Shown: positions 1 to 6,915 of the stretch, in pieces
Layout of the letters: each line of letters starts with the position of its first letter
Numbering within the stretch: the first letter of the stretch is position 1
Assembly: GCA_016875645.1 (NCBI GenBank)
Contig: VGPE01000002.1
Coordinates: 1-35,521 of the forward strand
Direction: 5' to 3'
Length of the DNA stretch: 35,521 nt
Origin: Chloroflexota bacterium
GTDB lineage: Bacteria; Chloroflexota; Limnocylindria; Limnocylindrales; CSP1-4
Program-made: the position numbers and the translations under genes
Notes under the pieces: model-generated
Told to the model about the DNA's origin: nothing
What the model saw: only the letters and a program-made list of their open reading frames with translations
Databases searched by the model: none

Positions 1-1491
1 GCCGTGGTGGCGGTCGTCGCGATCGTGGCGCTCCAGGCCGTCAATCATCCCGACCGCCTCTGGTCGCCCTACTACCGGATCGACTTCCTCGTTGATGGCC
101 GGCCACTCACGCACGTCATGGTCGACGGCATCCCCCACCAGGCGCTGTGGGACGCCGACACGCCCGACAAGGAGGAGTTCTACGAGCAGATCTATCGCTG
201 GTTCCCCGACCAGCGGTTCCCCAACGTTCTCGTGGTGGGCGCGGGCAGCGGCGTGGACCTGGCCGTCGCGCTGCGGGAGGGCGCGGAACGGATCGATGCG
301 GTGGAGATCGACCCCCGGATCCAGCAGATCGGAGTGGAGCGCAACCCCGACGGCGCCTACCTCGACTCACGGGTCAGCCGCCATGTCAACGACGGCCGGG
401 CGTTCCTGCGGACCACGGACCGACGCTACGACCTGGTCGTCTTCGCGCTCCCGGACTCTCTCACCCGGGTCAGCTCCCAGGCGGCACTGCGGCTCGAGTC
501 GTTCCTCTTCACCGAGGAGGCGTTGGCGTCGGTCCGCGACCACCTGGCTCCGGGCGGTGTCTTCGTCCTCTACAACTACTTCCGCGACCCATGGCTGATC
601 GCCAAGCTGTCCGGCATGCTCGAGCGGGCGTTCGGGCACCAGCCGCTCCTTCGGACGTACGCGTACAACCGCGCCGCGCTCGCTGCAGGACCCCTGGTGG
701 CAGCGCTGCCCGGCGGCACCCCGCCGGGCGACGCCGTCGATCCCGTGCCGACGGTGGGCGAGCCGGCACCACAGCCCGCCACCGACGGCTGGCCGTTTCT
801 CTACCTGCGAACGCCGTTCATCGCGCCCTATTACCTCGCGGCTCTGGCGGTGATCCTGGGGGTTGCCCTGGGCGTCGTCCTGGGCGCAGCCCGCGTCACG
901 TCCACGCCGATCCGCCGCTTCAGCCCGCACTTCTTCGTGCTGGGGATCGCGTTCCTGCTGCTCACCACGCGAAGCCTGGTCAGCTTCAGCCTGCTGTTCG
1001 GGACGACGTGGCTGGTGAACTCGATGGCGTTCTTCGCCATTCTCGCCAGCGTCCTGCTGGCCATCCTCGTCAACTCGCGCTGGCGCGTCCGAAACCCAGG
1101 GCCGTTCTATCTCGCGCTCTTCGCGTCGATCGCGGTGGCGTACCTCGTCCGGCCGGAGACGCTGCTGGTGGATCCGCCGTTCCTCCGGTACGCGCTCGCC
1201 GCGGCGCTGGCGTTCGCGCCGATCTTCTTCGCGAACCTCGTGTTCAGCCACTCGTTCCGCGACACAAGGACCGCCGACATGGCCTTTGCGAGCAACCTGC
1301 TGGGCGCGATGGTCGGCGGCGCGCTGGAGTACGTGGCCCTGCTCACGGGGTACAGCTTCCTGCTGGTGATCGTCGCCGGGCTGTATGTCCTGGCCTGGCT
1401 GTTCGCGAGCCGGTTGCGGGTCCTCGCCGATCGCGAGCTCGATGACTCCGGCCCCGCGGTCGAGCCGATCAACGAGGCGGCAACCGTCTGA
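1..1491 (+). CDS. Membrane-anchored spermidine-synthase-like protein (5' partial)
   Basis: The reading frame is open to the left edge, so the true start lies outside the window; the first possible start here is GTG at 4. The visible ~495 residues begin with a hydrophobic tail, probably the end of a membrane helix. A class I SAM-binding Rossmann domain of the spermidine synthase type follows (residues ~20-215), with motif I VLVVGAGSGVDLAVAL near 75-90 and the acidic ribose-binding residue in VEIDPR near 100. From about residue 268 there are six or seven hydrophobic segments ending near 470. Spermidine synthases are normally soluble, so this belongs to the group of multi-membrane-span proteins with a spermidine-synthase-like domain, whose substrates are mostly unknown. 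It converges with the next gene, with 33 bases between the stop codons. Fold assignment is firm; polyamine synthesis is not shown. Confidence 0.8.
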   Translation, partial: AVVAVVAIVALQAVNHPDRLWSPYYRIDFLVDGRPLTHVMVDGIPHQALWDADTPDKEEFYEQIYRWFPDQRFPNVLVVGAGSGVDLAVALREGAERIDAVEIDPRIQQIGVERNPDGAYLDSRVSRHVNDGRAFLRTTDRRYDLVVFALPDSLTRVSSQAALRLESFLFTEEALASVRDHLAPGGVFVLYNYFRDPWLIAKLSGMLERAFGHQPLLRTYAYNRAALAAGPLVAALPGGTPPGDAVDPVPTVGEPAPQPATDGWPFLYLRTPFIAPYYLAALAVILGVALGVVLGAARVTSTPIRRFSPHFFVLGIAFLLLTTRSLVSFSLLFGTTWLVNSMAFFAILASVLLAILVNSRWRVRNPGPFYLALFASIAVAYLVRPETLLVDPPFLRYALAAALAFAPIFFANLVFSHSFRDTRTADMAFASNLLGAMVGGALEYVALLTGYSFLLVIVAGLYVLAWLFASRLRVLADRELDDSGPAVEPINEAATV

Positions 1492-1524
1492 TCCGGGCTG
1501 CAGAGAGCACCGACACCGTGCCGA

Positions 1525-2091
1525 TCAGCGCACAACGCGGTAGCGGAGATAGACGACCCTCGAGCTGAACGTACGGGTCTCAACGAGCTGGAGATCGACC
1601 CGCCGTTCGCTCCGGGGAAAGAACGGAATGCCACCGCCGACCAGCACCGGGTGGACCATGGCCCGGTATTCGTCGATCAGGCCCAGCCCGGCTGCCTCGG
1701 CGGCGAGCGTGGCGCCACCGATCGCGATGTCGCCCTCACCGGGCTCGGCCTGCAGCCGCTCGATCTCCTCCGCCAGCCCCCCGGAGGCGAGACGGGCGTT
1801 GCCCTGCACCGCGGAGAGCGTGCGCGAGAACACCACCTTCGGGAGCGGCTTCCAGAGCGCAGCCCACTCGAGCTCTGCCGCGTCGAGTGAATGTTCCCGG
1901 TCGGCGGTCTCCCAGTACAGCATCGTCTCGTACAGACGTCGCCCCATCAGGTGGACGCCGACCCCACGGATCTCGTCGATCCAGAAGCGGAAGACCTTCT
2001 CGTCGGGCACCGTCCAGTCGAACGCGCCGTCGGGCCCGACGATGTAGCCATCGACCGAGACGCCCATCGAATAGGTCACGTCGCGCACCAC
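1525..2091 (-). CDS. Dihydrofolate reductase / RibD C-terminal family protein
   Basis: A 188-residue single-domain protein of the RibD_C/DHFR-like fold, the YyaP/YwjB group of presumed NADPH-dependent reductases. Family features seen are the N-terminal strand with SVDGYIVGPDGAFDW, the LMGRRLYETM segment (nucleotide-binding GR motif, ~48-57), a central GDIAIGGATLAAEA glycine motif (~120-133), and the C-terminal HPVLVGGGIPFF motif (~147-158). The start is GTG at 2091 or the adjacent GTG at 2088; AGGAGG lies 4 nt before the first and 7 nt before the second, so the second is slightly favoured by spacing. It stands alone, with the neighbouring gene on the right divergent. The substrate is not predictable; these proteins are often annotated as deaminase-reductases but lack the deaminase half. 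Confidence 0.85.
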   Translation of the reverse strand: MVRDVTYSMGVSVDGYIVGPDGAFDWTVPDEKVFRFWIDEIRGVGVHLMGRRLYETMLYWETADREHSLDAAELEWAALWKPLPKVVFSRTLSAVQGNARLASGGLAEEIERLQAEPGEGDIAIGGATLAAEAAGLGLIDEYRAMVHPVLVGGGIPFFPRSERRVDLQLVETRTFSSRVVYLRYRVVR

Positions 2092-2276
2092 AGTTCCTCC
2101 TGGGGATCGGGGTCAAACGGACGGCCGCCCGGCAGGGCCCGGTGCAGCGCGCGGGCGGAGGGTTCGCTGAGTCATGGTGGACATGATGGCCCTGGGGCCC
2201 CGAGACGGCCGAAGATCGACGCCGCCCACCCGCAACCCTTGAACTTCGGCGCTGCCGGGTCACCCGGGAGGGCGCC

Positions 2277-2282
2277 TAGACT
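2277..2282 (+). promoter_or_regulatory. Candidate -10 element for a leaderless DUF1801 mRNA
   Basis: TAGACT matches the TANNNT -10 pattern and is followed by 7 nt and then the ATG at 2290, so transcription would begin at or next to the start codon. No Shine-Dalgarno sequence lies before this ATG. No convincing -35 is seen at 16-18 bp. This is inferred from spacing only. Confidence 0.35.
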
Positions 2283-2289
2283 GCGCCTC

Positions 2290-2667
2290 ATGGCAGATGA
2301 GGCACGCGGCCCGGTGACCTCGATTGACGACTACCTCGCACGCTTGCCCGACGACCAGCGGTCCGCTCTCGAGGCTCTGCGCCAGGTCGTCCGTTCTGCG
2401 GCCCCCGACGCCACCGAGATGATCAGCTACCAGATCCCGACGTTCCGTCTGCACGGCCCGCTCGTCGGGTTCGCCGCGGCGCGCGGACATTGCACCTTCC
2501 ATCTCCTGGGCACCGCCGTCCTCGAAGCCCACGCCGCGGACGTCGCCGGGTATCCGACCGGGAAGGGTTCGATCCGCTTCCAGCCCGCTCAGCCGCTGCC
2601 GGCCGAGCTCGTCACGAAGCTGGTGCGGGCGAGGATCGCCGAGAACCTGCGGCTGCGAGGCCGCTGA
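2290..2667 (+). CDS. DUF1801 family protein (YdhG/frataxin-like fold)
   Basis: A 125-residue protein starting with ATG at 2290. It has the DUF1801 signature: an N-terminal TSIDDYLARLPDDQRSALEALR helix region (shown in part), then ATEMISYQIPTFRL (~41-54, the EXISYXXPTF core), a short strand hairpin around HCTFHLLG, and the terminal KGSIRFQPAQPLP segment (~89-101) before a basic helix. B. subtilis YdhG, reported as an iron chaperone with a frataxin-like fold, belongs to this family, but most members are uncharacterised, so a metal role is only a possibility. The gene is divergent from the reductase to its left and lies 74 bp upstream of rtcB on the same strand. The frame stays open far upstream, but that part has no family similarity, so the internal ATG is preferred. 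Confidence 0.85.
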   Translation: MADEARGPVTSIDDYLARLPDDQRSALEALRQVVRSAAPDATEMISYQIPTFRLHGPLVGFAAARGHCTFHLLGTAVLEAHAADVAGYPTGKGSIRFQPAQPLPAELVTKLVRARIAENLRLRGR

Positions 2668-2729
2668 GCGCACGGCCCAGGCACGCATCGGCCACCGGCC
2701 AGGGATGCGAGCCATCCGGCCCGACCGTG

Positions 2730-2735
2730 GACAAT
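2730..2735 (+). promoter_or_regulatory. Candidate -10 element for a leaderless rtcB mRNA
   Basis: GACAAT is followed by exactly 6 nt and the rtcB ATG at 2742, with no Shine-Dalgarno sequence in between. The same hexamer with the same 6-nt spacing occurs before the hydroxyacid dehydrogenase at 11513. This is inference from position and recurrence. Confidence 0.35.
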
Positions 2736-2741
2736 CCGACC

Positions 2742-3926
2742 ATGCAGATCATCGCGGGCGCGCGGCTGCCGATCTACTCGTGGGCCGGCGAGGAGATCGA
2801 GGCCGAGGCGCTCCGCCAGGTTCTCAATCTCGGCAACCTCGAGATCGCGATCGACCACGTCGCGCTGATGCCGGATGCCCACTCGGGATTCGGGATGCCG
2901 ATCGGCGGGGTCCTGTTCACCGAGGGCGCGGTCGTGCCATACGCGATCGGCGTAGATATCGGCTGCGGCGTTGCGATCGCCCGGACGAATCTCGTCTGGG
3001 AGGACACGCTGACGCCCGAGAGGCTGCGCAACGTGCTGCGCCAGGTCCAGCGCGATGTGCCGACGGGGTTCAACGTCCACCGCCGGCCCCCCGTGACCCT
3101 CGACCGGCTGCTCGACCTCATGGGCCTTCCGGCCCCGTCAGGCGTGGCCCGGGGCTGGCTTGACCGCGCGCTCGTCTCACTGGGCACGCTCGGTGGCGGC
3201 AACCACTTCCTCGAGGTTCAGCGCGACGACGACAATCGGGTGTACTTCATGCTCCACTCGGGGTCACGCAACCTCGGGAAGCAGATCTGCGACTCGTTCG
3301 CCAAGCGAGCGCTGCAGGTCGACCGGGCCGCACGCCGCGACCTGCCCGACCCCGAGCTCGCCTATCTGCGCTTCGACGAGGACGAGGACGCCACTCGCTA
3401 CTGGGACGCGATGGCGTTCGCGCTTCGCTGGGCGGAGGTGAACCGGCGCCAGATGATGGACCGGGTCGAGGCCGCGTTCCGCAAGTACGCCTCCGTCCAC
3501 GCCTTCGAGCGGCTGGTAGACGTCCACCACAACTACGCCGCAACAGAGACCCACGGCGGGCGGCGCGGCATTGTCCACCGCAAGGGCGCCGTTCGCGCAG
3601 GTGCGGGCGACATCGTCCTGATCCCGGGGTCCATGGGCACCGCGTCGTACATCGGCGTGGGCCTCGGGAACCCGCTCGCCTTCGAGACCTGCCAGCACGG
3701 CGCCGGCCGCGTCATGGGCCGCAATGCCGCCAAGCGCCTCAAGTCGGCGGCGGAGGTGTTCGAAGAGATGGCCGGCTGGGGCATCGAGTTCATCTCCAAC
3801 GAGCCGAAGACCGCCGCCGAGGAAGCCGCCTTCGCCTACAAGGACATCGAGTCGGTGATGGCCCTGAGCGCCGACCTGGTGCGGCCCGTGACGCGCCTCC
3901 GGCCACTGGGCGTAGTCAAGGGCTGA
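2742..3926 (+). CDS. rtcB: RNA-splicing ligase RtcB
   Basis: A 394-residue RtcB, which joins 2',3'-cyclic phosphate or 3'-phosphate RNA ends to 5'-OH ends using GTP and Mn2+. The family's metal and GMP-binding residues are visible: D72 and C75 in GVDIGCGVA, H155 in GGGNHFLE, H172 in LHSGSRN, the VHHN pair at 262-263, and H319 in CQHGAGRVMGR, the residue guanylylated in characterised RtcB. The protein ends in the conserved VVKG. Its length is close to the ~400 residues of the compact E. coli-type enzymes. The start is ATG at 2742; upstream codons in frame are not RtcB-like. No archease, rtcA or rtcR-type regulator lies next to it, so this looks like a stand-alone ligase for tRNA or mRNA repair. 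It converges with the ZIP gene. Confidence 0.97.
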   Translation: MQIIAGARLPIYSWAGEEIEAEALRQVLNLGNLEIAIDHVALMPDAHSGFGMPIGGVLFTEGAVVPYAIGVDIGCGVAIARTNLVWEDTLTPERLRNVLRQVQRDVPTGFNVHRRPPVTLDRLLDLMGLPAPSGVARGWLDRALVSLGTLGGGNHFLEVQRDDDNRVYFMLHSGSRNLGKQICDSFAKRALQVDRAARRDLPDPELAYLRFDEDEDATRYWDAMAFALRWAEVNRRQMMDRVEAAFRKYASVHAFERLVDVHHNYAATETHGGRRGIVHRKGAVRAGAGDIVLIPGSMGTASYIGVGLGNPLAFETCQHGAGRVMGRNAAKRLKSAAEVFEEMAGWGIEFISNEPKTAAEEAAFAYKDIESVMALSADLVRPVTRLRPLGVVKG

Positions 3927-3965
3927 CCACGACCCCGCGTGCGCCGTTGACCGGCCCTGCCCACG

Positions 3966-4727
3966 TCAGAGCGGGACTCGCGACAGGGCGAACGCGGCCA
4001 GGAACCCGAGCGCCGTGACGAGGCCCGCGAAGTCGTGGGCGACCTCGAAGGCCTCGGGGATCATCGTGTCCGCGATCATGGCCAGGATGGCGCCGGCGGC
4101 AAAGGCGGAGACGCCGGCGATCGCCGCGGAGTGCCAGCCGGACACGACCGTGTAGCCCGCGAAGGCGCACAGCGCGCAGACCGGGACGGTCAGCGCCCAG
4201 AGGCCTAGCACATCGCGCGCCGAGCGACCCGCGCGGCGCATCCCGACCGAGGCCGAGAGCGACTCGGGAATGTTGGACAGGAAGACGGCGATCACCGTGA
4301 CCGCGCTCATCACGCCCCCACCGACGAGCGAAAGGCCGATCGCGATCGACTCAGGGATGTTGTCGAGCATGGAGCCGATGGCGATCGAAGCGGGATTTGT
4401 GTCCGACCGGGCCTCCTCGGCGAGGCCCATCGCCCCGCCCGAACGCTTGCGGTGGCGGGCACCCATCCGGGCGAGCAGGAGGTTGGCGGCCGTGAACACA
4501 ATTGCGCCGAGCACAAAGCCGATCGCCGCGCCCCCGAAGCCGCCCCGTTGGTATGCCTCGTCCATGAGGTCGAAGGAGAGTGCCGAGATCAGGACGCCGG
4601 CCCCGAAGGCCATGATCGCGGCGATCAGACGGGCCGGCAGGTCGAGCAGATAGCCGATTGCGGCGCCGATCAGCAGCGCCGAGCCAGCGACGGCCCCCCA
4701 GAACGCGGCCTCGACTGCGGTCCCCAC
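3966..4727 (-). CDS. ZIP family metal transporter
   Basis: A 253-residue integral membrane protein with about eight hydrophobic helices, the usual ZIP topology. The two metal-site helices are recognisable: SMLDNIPESIAIGLSL (helix IV; HNxPEG in ZupT, here DNIPES) and AVFLSNIPESLSASVG (helix V). The loop after helix III is basic (ARHRKRSGG) rather than histidine-rich. ZIP proteins move zinc, iron or manganese into the cytoplasm, and replacement of the usual helix IV His by Asp may change metal preference. The start is set at GTG 4727, because longer frames would run into the divergent neighbour that starts at 4779. A TACGAT hexamer lies 8 nt upstream of this GTG. Family assignment is strong; the metal is unknown. 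Confidence 0.87.
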   Translation of the reverse strand: MGTAVEAAFWGAVAGSALLIGAAIGYLLDLPARLIAAIMAFGAGVLISALSFDLMDEAYQRGGFGGAAIGFVLGAIVFTAANLLLARMGARHRKRSGGAMGLAEEARSDTNPASIAIGSMLDNIPESIAIGLSLVGGGVMSAVTVIAVFLSNIPESLSASVGMRRAGRSARDVLGLWALTVPVCALCAFAGYTVVSGWHSAAIAGVSAFAAGAILAMIADTMIPEAFEVAHDFAGLVTALGFLAAFALSRVPL

Positions 4728-4735
4728 CGTACCGG

Positions 4736-4741
4736 ATCGTA
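4736..4741 (-). promoter_or_regulatory. Candidate -10 element for the ZIP gene
   Basis: Read on the minus strand the hexamer is TACGAT, 8 nt before the GTG at 4727, inside the 51-bp divergent spacer. There is no Shine-Dalgarno sequence for the ZIP gene, which fits a leaderless or nearly leaderless mRNA. Weak evidence. Confidence 0.25.
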
Positions 4742-4778
4742 GCCGCCGCGCGATGATCACCGCGCGAGGAGGTGCGCC

Positions 4779-5525
4779 ATGCCCACGATCGAGGGGTTTG
4801 TCCGATCCATCAACCGCGATCTCGTTCCGCAGTTCGAGGAGCGGCTGCGCGCGATTCTCGCCGAACAGGACCGCGAGTGGCTGATCGACCAGATCGTCCG
4901 GCTCACTTTGGATCACCACAGCCTCGACGAGATCGACCGGCGCGTCGAGGTCGAGGCCAAGGCCCGGGCACGAGCCGACCGGCTAGAACGGGTGCGCGCG
5001 CTTTCGCTCGGCCACACGGCGCTTGACGCGTTCCTCGCCGAGTTCGGGGGCGTCACGCGCGACTGGCTGATCGACACGGGGTCGCTCCGCGCCGACGCGC
5101 CGGCCAAGGGCACGGCCCTCCTGGGCACGGCGCATCGCACCCCGAAGGGGGAAGATCTCCTGCGGCTCGCCAAGGACGTGCTGTTCGCGCTGCTCTTCGG
5201 CGACGACTCCACGAACACGCGCCTGGCACGCGTCCAGCAGGAACTCCTCACCATGGCGCTGCCACGGCCGAAGGCGGCCGCCCTCGACTTCATGCGAGCC
5301 TCCACCGAACTGGCGGCTGCCGGCACCTGGCAGGACCCCGAGTCGGTGTCGAGCGACGAGCGCGCCGACAACGTGCTGCTCGAAGTCCAGTTCGGCGAGA
5401 CCGCCGACGAGATCGTCGGTCGCGGGATCGTGGTTGCCCTCTCCCTGATCAACAACCTCGAGGTGAACGAGCAGGTGCTCTACGCGCGCATGGTCAACGT
5501 GGAGGAGTCGACGCTGATCGTCTGA
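4779..5525 (+). CDS. Hypothetical helical protein
   Basis: A 248-residue protein that I do not recognise. An excellent AGGAGG lies 7 nt before its ATG, so expression is credible. It looks soluble and mainly helical: residues 1-85 are rich in charged heptad-like stretches (FEERLRAILAEQDREWL, then a basic EAKARARADRLERVRAL helix), and residues 95-248 mix helices with short strands (VLLEVQFGE, LYARMVNVEESTLIV). There are no membrane spans, signal peptide, cysteine clusters or obvious catalytic motif. It is divergent from the ZIP transporter and 22 bp upstream of the YbaK-like gene, with which it may be co-transcribed. No function is assigned. Confidence 0.75.
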   Translation: MPTIEGFVRSINRDLVPQFEERLRAILAEQDREWLIDQIVRLTLDHHSLDEIDRRVEVEAKARARADRLERVRALSLGHTALDAFLAEFGGVTRDWLIDTGSLRADAPAKGTALLGTAHRTPKGEDLLRLAKDVLFALLFGDDSTNTRLARVQQELLTMALPRPKAAALDFMRASTELAAAGTWQDPESVSSDERADNVLLEVQFGETADEIVGRGIVVALSLINNLEVNEQVLYARMVNVEESTLIV

Positions 5526-5531
5526 CGCCGC

Positions 5532-5537
5532 TAGCCT
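5532..5537 (+). promoter_or_regulatory. Possible -10 element before the YbaK-like gene
   Basis: TAGCCT lies 10 nt before the ATG at 5548, with no Shine-Dalgarno between them; a transcript from here would have a leader of only a few bases. It sits just after the stop codon of the upstream gene, so read-through transcription is equally possible. Confidence 0.2.
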
Positions 5538-5547
5538 TGCCCGTCGA

Positions 5548-6069
5548 ATGACGACCGAGGCAGACGCGATGCGCTCAGAGCTCAACACGTTGCTCGCGCT
5601 GCTCGGCGTGCCGTACGAGCTCTTTCCGTGCGACCCGGCGCTCGTCGATACCGCGGCGTTCTGCGCGGCGTACGGCTTCGCGCTGGCGGATTCGGCGAAC
5701 ACCATCGTCGTGGTCGGCAAGGCCGAACCGCGCCGCTTCGCGGCGTGCGTCGTCCTCGCGACGCACCGCCTGGACGTCAATCGCTCGGTCCGGACGCGGC
5801 TCGGCACCCGCAAGGCGTCGTTCGCGGGCCCCGCCGAAACGCGCGAGCTGACCGGCCACGAGATCGGGGGCGTGACGGTGTTCGGGCTGCCACGCGACCT
5901 GCCGATCCTGGTGGACGCGGCGGTGATGGCGCGCGAGCGGATCGTGCTGGGCGGCGGGAGCCGGAGCTGGAAGGTGCTGGCGGCACCCGCAATTCTGCTC
6001 GCGCTGCCGAACGTGGCGGTCGTTGAAGGACTGGCCCAGCCGGCCGCACTGGTCGGCGAGGGGGCCTAG
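5548..6069 (+). CDS. YbaK/EbsC family aminoacyl-tRNA deacylase
   Basis: A 173-residue protein of the YbaK/prolyl-tRNA editing fold, which hydrolyses mischarged aminoacyl-tRNA such as Cys-tRNA(Pro). Family marks seen are the conserved lysine in NTIVVVGK (K58), the KASFA segment (89-93), and the TGHEIGGVTVFGL substrate-pocket motif (102-114), matching the usual TGxxxGGVxPFG with Thr-Val in place of Pro. The length fits free-standing YbaK proteins (~160-170). Its stop codon overlaps that of the convergent subtilase gene within CTAG. The preferred amino acid cannot be told from sequence. An alternative start is the in-frame ATG seven codons downstream. Confidence 0.87.
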   Translation: MTTEADAMRSELNTLLALLGVPYELFPCDPALVDTAAFCAAYGFALADSANTIVVVGKAEPRRFAACVVLATHRLDVNRSVRTRLGTRKASFAGPAETRELTGHEIGGVTVFGLPRDLPILVDAAVMARERIVLGGGSRSWKVLAAPAILLALPNVAVVEGLAQPAALVGEGA

Positions 6070-6915
6070 ATGTTGAGGCGGGACACGCCGCCGTCGTAGA
6101 GGCCGGAGCCGGCGATGCCCGTCCCGTACGGATGGAGCAGCCACAGCGACCCGAATCCCACGGCAACGGCGAGGCTCTTCATCGTCACGGGCACGCGTGC
6201 CGCGACGCTGGCGCCTCGGACCTGGGCCAGGGTCGGCTCGCCGGCCATCGCCACGTAGACGCTCCCGCCCACCACCGCGATGCCCGCCGGGTCGAAGCCA
6301 ACCGCGACACGCTCGCGCGCCGAGTTGGTGGCCGGGTCGATGCGCACGATGGCGCCGCTCGCCGCGCGGTTCGGCCGGACCGACACCCAGATCCCATCTT
6401 CACCGGCGCCGAGATCGGCCACGAACGGCACCTCGATCTGGGCGACGATCTCGCCGGCCCGCGCATCGATGCGGGTGACGATCCCCTCCCCCGGGCTCGT
6501 CACCCAGACCGCTCCGTCGGCGAACACGATGCCGTAGGGATCGGCCGCCACGCCGATCATGTCGACCACTTCGCCGGTCTGCTGGTCGATCTTGAGGATG
6601 GCGTCCTCGCCTTCCAGCACGACCCAGACGGCACCTCCGCCGATGGCGATATTGCCCGGCCCGATTCCCACCTGGGAGGTCGCGACGACCTGGTTGGTCT
6701 GTGTGTCAATGCGGGTGAGAACACCGGACGCAAGATGCGTCACCCAGACCGTTGCCCCGTCCGAGGCAATGCCGGTGGGAAAGCCGGGCACCGCGATCGT
6801 CGCGGTCACCACGTTGGTCGCCGGATCGATCCGGGACACGGTGTCCTCGAAGATGTTCGTGACCCAGACGGCCGCACCGTCCACAGCGACCCCGGCGGCC
6901 TCTTCGCCGGTGGCG
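6066..6915 (-). repeat. Seven ~41-codon beta-propeller repeats inside the protease gene
   Basis: The coding repeats translate to blades with the pattern GIAxxGxxVWVTxxxxxxVxRIDxx (WVTN, WVTH, WVVL, WVTS, WVSV, YVAM and LWLL at the strand ends). The repeats have diverged at DNA level, so they are old and not a recombination hotspot. The last two blades have lost the RID segment. Confidence 0.75.
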
